A stretch of 8,318 bases of DNA from positions 1 through 8,318 of the forward strand of contig DJMI01000077.1 of assembly GCA_002435335.1 (NCBI GenBank), in the 5' to 3' direction. The position numbers were made by a program, and so were the translations under genes. The notes beneath the pieces were generated by a model. That model was not told the DNA's origin, did not search any database, and saw only the letters and a list, made by a program, of their open reading frames with translations. Origin of the DNA: Nitrosomonas sp. UBA6494. Its GTDB lineage: Bacteria; Pseudomonadota; Gammaproteobacteria; Burkholderiales; Nitrosomonadaceae. Positions 5,809-8,318 of the stretch are shown in pieces (positions within the stretch are counted from its first letter, which is position 1; each line of letters starts with the position of its first letter).

Positions 5809-7155
5809 ATGAGCGACGCTAACGCTTTTCTCAGCAGAATCGTTTTTTTTCTTTGTTGCAGCTTATTGCAATGTTCAACTCCGGCGAGGAGTGCAGGCAT
5901 AGCGATTATGGAGCAAAGCGCTGTAGAATTGGGGCGCGCATTTTCCGGAGCACCTACCAATACAGCCGATGGCAGCATGGTATTTTTCAATCCGGCCGCA
6001 ATGAGCCAGGTTCGGGGCAAATTGATTAGTTCGGCGGGATATATTTTCGTTCCATATGCCACATTCCACGATAATTCATCGACCAATGCACTCGGTACAC
6101 CACTTAAAGGAAGCGACGGAGGAAATCTGGTCGGTCCTTCATTTGTACCCAATTTTTATTATGTGCACGAACTAACCAATCGCATCGCATTTGGCATGGG
6201 GATCAATATCCCCTTTGCTGCACTCAATAGTTATCATTCGGACTGGAAGGGTCGATATCAAGGAATCGATTCCGAGATTACCGCGTTCAATTTTAATCCC
6301 TCTCTCTCACTAAAAATCACAGAAAAATTTTCATTTGGCGCAGGATTTAATGTTCAATATTTGAAATCCAAACTAACCAATGCGATAGATTTTGGTTCAA
6401 TTTGTTTAAGTGCAGCGCCCCCTTCACTTTGTGCGAGCCAAGGCTTACTGCCACAAGAAGCCGATGGACATGTCTCACTTAAAGGAGACAACGTAGGATT
6501 CGGTTATAACTTTGGCGTTTTCTATGTTCTCAGCCCCAAAATCAATTTAGGCGCCAGTTACCGTTCGCGGGTTTATCACCACATACACGGTGATGCGAAT
6601 TTTTCAGTTCCAGACAATGCCGTCATGTTAACTCAGAAGGGATCATTCATTGATACCGCCTCAAGTACGCCGGTTACATTACCTGACAATGTACTATTTG
6701 GTATCTCCTATCTTATTAAGCCGCGCTGGAACGTTACAGCGGATGCGCAATGGACGCATTGGAGTCTTATCCGTGAACTTAGGACGGATTTTCAATCAAA
6801 TCAGATGCCGGATATACAACCCATGCACTGGAACGATACTTGGCGCTATGCATTAGGGATCAATTACCTAACCGAGAACAATAAATGGATGTTCCGTACC
6901 GGTTTTACTTACGACCAAACGCCGATCCCCAATCCCCAAAACCGATCCGCACGTTTGCCGGATAGTAATCGATACTGGCTGACAGCAGGATTTACCTATG
7001 CGTTACTTAAAAATATCAGCATCCATGGCGCTTACGCGCACTTATTTTTGGATTCCCCTGCGATCAACCGAACTGGTGTTACCGGTGACACGTTATCCGG
7101 AAAATATACAGAGCAAGTGGATATTATCGGGATGCAACTGGATTGGCGCTTTTGA
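5809..7155 (+). CDS. FadL/TodX-family outer membrane channel (OMPP1 family) for hydrophobic compounds
   Basis: This 448-residue protein should be an outer membrane beta-barrel that lets hydrophobic molecules such as fatty acids or aromatic hydrocarbons enter. Residues 1-28 are a signal peptide (SRIVFFLCCSLLQC core, likely cut after ARS). The mature N-terminus AGIAIMEQSAVELGRAFSG corresponds to the plugging N-terminal hatch of FadL. The diagnostic NPA follows in FFNPAAMS (NPA at 61-63). The rest is alternating strands ending in GMQLDWRF, with the terminal aromatic residue used by the barrel-assembly machinery. Length is normal for the family. The ATG at 5809 gives the best signal peptide, although the nearest ribosome-like site, AAGGAG at 5783-5788, is about 20 bases away; a GTG at 5683 would add 42 residues that spoil the signal peptide. 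The gene diverges from the response regulator with the double dyad between them. The substrate cannot be told from sequence. Confidence 0.93.
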   Translation: MSDANAFLSRIVFFLCCSLLQCSTPARSAGIAIMEQSAVELGRAFSGAPTNTADGSMVFFNPAAMSQVRGKLISSAGYIFVPYATFHDNSSTNALGTPLKGSDGGNLVGPSFVPNFYYVHELTNRIAFGMGINIPFAALNSYHSDWKGRYQGIDSEITAFNFNPSLSLKITEKFSFGAGFNVQYLKSKLTNAIDFGSICLSAAPPSLCASQGLLPQEADGHVSLKGDNVGFGYNFGVFYVLSPKINLGASYRSRVYHHIHGDANFSVPDNAVMLTQKGSFIDTASSTPVTLPDNVLFGISYLIKPRWNVTADAQWTHWSLIRELRTDFQSNQMPDIQPMHWNDTWRYALGINYLTENNKWMFRTGFTYDQTPIPNPQNRSARLPDSNRYWLTAGFTYALLKNISIHGAYAHLFLDSPAINRTGVTGDTLSGKYTEQVDIIGMQLDWRF

Positions 7156-7289
7156 TTTATTTTCGTAAACTTTTTCGTTATTTTTAAATCTCACTTTCAA
7201 ATTTTACTTACCCATCTCCAGGAGGATTGAGTGATTTTATTATCCTGATGTAGCGCTTCTGCTGGTTCCTTTGCGGAAAATAAAGTCGC

Positions 7290-7295
7290 TATAAT
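7290..7295 (+). promoter_or_regulatory. Candidate -10 element (TATAAT) for the YeeE/YedE pair
   Basis: A perfect TATAAT lies 27 bases before the ATG at 7323. The -35 is poor: TTCCTT at 7266-7271 with an 18-base spacer is the best available. Transcription would begin near 7302, leaving a leader of about 20 bases, so this pair is probably transcribed separately from the FadL gene. Confidence 0.5.
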
Positions 7296-7322
7296 GCTTA
7301 ACTTCATATTATCTAAAAAATC

Positions 7323-7751
7323 ATGAATTCCTATTTTGATTGGTTCTCAGGACCCTCATTAGCCGGCGGTCTCGTCATTGGTATCGCAACAACGATATTG
7401 TTATTGATTAACGGACGAATTGCTGGCATCTCAGGCATTATCGGCGGATTACTGCGTATGCAAAGGGGTGATATGAGTTGGCGAATCGCTTTCATTGCCG
7501 GCTTGATATTATCTCCCGTCATTTGGCAATTGTTTCATGCATTGCCAGAAATTCGCGTCGAGACAAGCACTTCCATGTTGATTTTAGCTGGTTTACTAGT
7601 CGGCTATGGTACCCGCTTGGGTTCCGGATGTACCAGCGGTCACGGCGTTTGCGGAGTGTCACGAGGTTCGCCGCGCTCGATTGTGGCAACGCTAACTTTT
7701 ATTGCAACCGGTTTTGCGACAGTATATTTATTGCGGCATATCATTAGCTGA
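7323..7751 (+). CDS. YeeE/YedE-family inner membrane protein (first half-size unit)
   Basis: This 142-residue protein with about four membrane helices belongs to the YeeE/YedE (formerly DUF395) family, whose studied members carry sulfur compounds such as thiosulfate across the inner membrane. The family signature GSGCTSGHGVCG occurs at 100-111 (C103, C110), followed by SRGSPRS; the cysteine is thought to handle the sulfur substrate. Full-size relatives have two such repeats in about 350-400 residues; here the repeats are two separate genes, with the second starting 35 bases after this stop. This half-size arrangement is common in proteobacteria (named pmpA/pmpB in some). The ATG at 7323 has little ribosome site and a short leader, but the protein begins normally there. 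The actual substrate is inferred from the family only. Confidence 0.88.
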   Translation: MNSYFDWFSGPSLAGGLVIGIATTILLLINGRIAGISGIIGGLLRMQRGDMSWRIAFIAGLILSPVIWQLFHALPEIRVETSTSMLILAGLLVGYGTRLGSGCTSGHGVCGVSRGSPRSIVATLTFIATGFATVYLLRHIIS

Positions 7752-7786
7752 GCAACTACCGTTTGAGATTATTTCTAAGGAACAAA

Positions 7787-8200
7787 ATGACAATTATTGT
7801 TTCAACGCTTGTGGGAATGATATTCGGGTTCGGCCTTATTTTGTCCGGCATGGTAAATCCTGCAATTGTACTCTCATTTCTTGACATTGCCGGTAACTGG
7901 AATCCCTCTCTGCTTTGGGTTATGGGTGGCGCAATGAGTGTTAGCGCAATTGCTTTTGCTGTGGCCAAAAAACGAAAAAAAAGTTACTTGGGGATACCGA
8001 TACAAATACCGATCACGACCCAAATAGACCATCGACTGCTGATAGGCAGCTTCTTGTTCGGAGTAGGCTGGGGAATCGCAGGAATCTGTCCCGGACCCGC
8101 TTTAGTTCTTGTTGGTTCGGGAAGCGCAAATGCGATCGTTTTCTTAATTGCGATGATGACGGGAATGCTTCTTTTTGAAATGAAACATTCACAAAAATAA
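7787..8200 (+). CDS. YeeE/YedE-family inner membrane protein, DUF6691 type (second half-size unit)
   Basis: This 137-residue membrane protein is the usual partner of the preceding gene. Helices are seen near 3-22 (IIVSTLVGMIFGFGLILSG), 42-60, 84-100 and 114-130. The signature is FGVGWGIAGICPGPALV (91-107) with C101, plus GMVNPAIVLSFLDIAGNW near the N-terminus, both typical of the DUF6691 group. The ATG at 7787 is chosen because AAGGA stands about five bases before it; a TTG at 7763 would only add eight residues. With the neighbour it should make one two-repeat transporter for a sulfur compound. No sulfurtransferase, persulfide dioxygenase or ArsR/BigR-type regulator, often found with such pairs, is visible inside the window. 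Confidence 0.88.
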   Translation: MTIIVSTLVGMIFGFGLILSGMVNPAIVLSFLDIAGNWNPSLLWVMGGAMSVSAIAFAVAKKRKKSYLGIPIQIPITTQIDHRLLIGSFLFGVGWGIAGICPGPALVLVGSGSANAIVFLIAMMTGMLLFEMKHSQK

Positions 8201-8272
8201 TGAATCGTATATTTTATTATCTGCTTCATCAATAAATTCATCGCTACAACTTAGGTCAATTTTATTGATTTA

Positions 8273-8281
8273 TGCTATAAT
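8273..8281 (+). promoter_or_regulatory. Extended -10 promoter of the initiator tRNA gene
   Basis: TGC followed by TATAAT (8276-8281) forms an extended -10. No good -35 is seen at the usual distance, which fits extended -10 promoters. Transcription would start near 8288, a few bases before the tRNA, as is common for tRNA genes. Confidence 0.6.
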
Positions 8282-8294
8282 TTATCAAATCTGA

Positions 8295-8318
8295 CGCGGG
8301 GTGGAGCAGTCTGGCAGC
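8295..8318 (+). tRNA. Initiator tRNA-Met(CAU), 5' part, cut by window edge
   Basis: CGCGGGGTGGAGCAGTCTGG followed by CAGC matches the 5' end of bacterial initiator tRNA: acceptor strand CGCGGGG, then the D arm with GGAGCAG. The enterobacterial tRNA-fMet differs in this stretch only at one or two D-loop positions. The unpaired C at position 1 is a hallmark of initiator tRNA. Anticodon and 3' half lie outside the window, so the assignment rests on these 24 bases. Confidence 0.85.

Noticed and set aside
8201..8272. Terminator after the second YeeE/YedE gene
   Set aside because: The stretch has AT-rich direct repeats of ATTCATC type but no stem followed by a T-run.

Overview
The window looks like a chromosomal piece of a Gram-negative proteobacterium, most likely a betaproteobacterium of the Nitrosomonas type. 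This is an impression from the protein sequences and the initiator tRNA, not a database result. Gram-negative membership is firm, because a FadL-type outer membrane barrel is encoded. Base composition is uneven. The first kilobase is GC-rich (37 G+C of 60 in 241-300), while the central part is AT-rich (20 of 60 in 3721-3780), so the central block may have a different history from the left edge.

Layout. Positions 1-1024 (minus strand) hold a tight two-gene unit: a low-molecular-weight tyrosine phosphatase followed, 10 bases later, by the 5' half of glutathione-dependent formaldehyde dehydrogenase (frmA/adhC), cut by the window edge. Positions 1318-1995 (plus) encode a short protein with only the FAD-binding (PCMH-type) half of an FAD-linked oxidase. 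A 566-base non-coding stretch follows, with an orphan intrinsic terminator facing left. Positions 2562-4490 (plus) encode a six-helix membrane hybrid histidine kinase with a degenerate C-terminal receiver. It converges on a NarL/LuxR-type response regulator at 4654-5394 (minus). Divergent from the regulator is a FadL/TodX-type outer membrane channel (5809-7155, plus). Next come two half-size YeeE/YedE-family membrane proteins (7323-7751 and 7787-8200), probably for sulfur-compound uptake. The right edge cuts the 5' end of an initiator tRNA-Met with its own promoter.

How the parts may connect. The main unexpected signal is a short dyad motif, ACTACA-NN-TGTAGT, that occurs only in gene-upstream DNA: once before the FAD-protein gene (1183-1196), once before the kinase gene (2451-2464), and as two abutting, oppositely oriented copies between the divergent regulator and FadL genes (5590-5617). 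The 14 bases at 1183-1196 recur exactly, in reverse complement, at 5590-5603. The simplest reading is a local regulon in which the kinase and regulator control themselves, the FadL channel and the FAD protein. This resembles in outline the known TodS/TodT with TodX arrangement, where a two-component system responds to a hydrophobic compound imported by a FadL-family channel. The ligand here cannot be read from the sequence.
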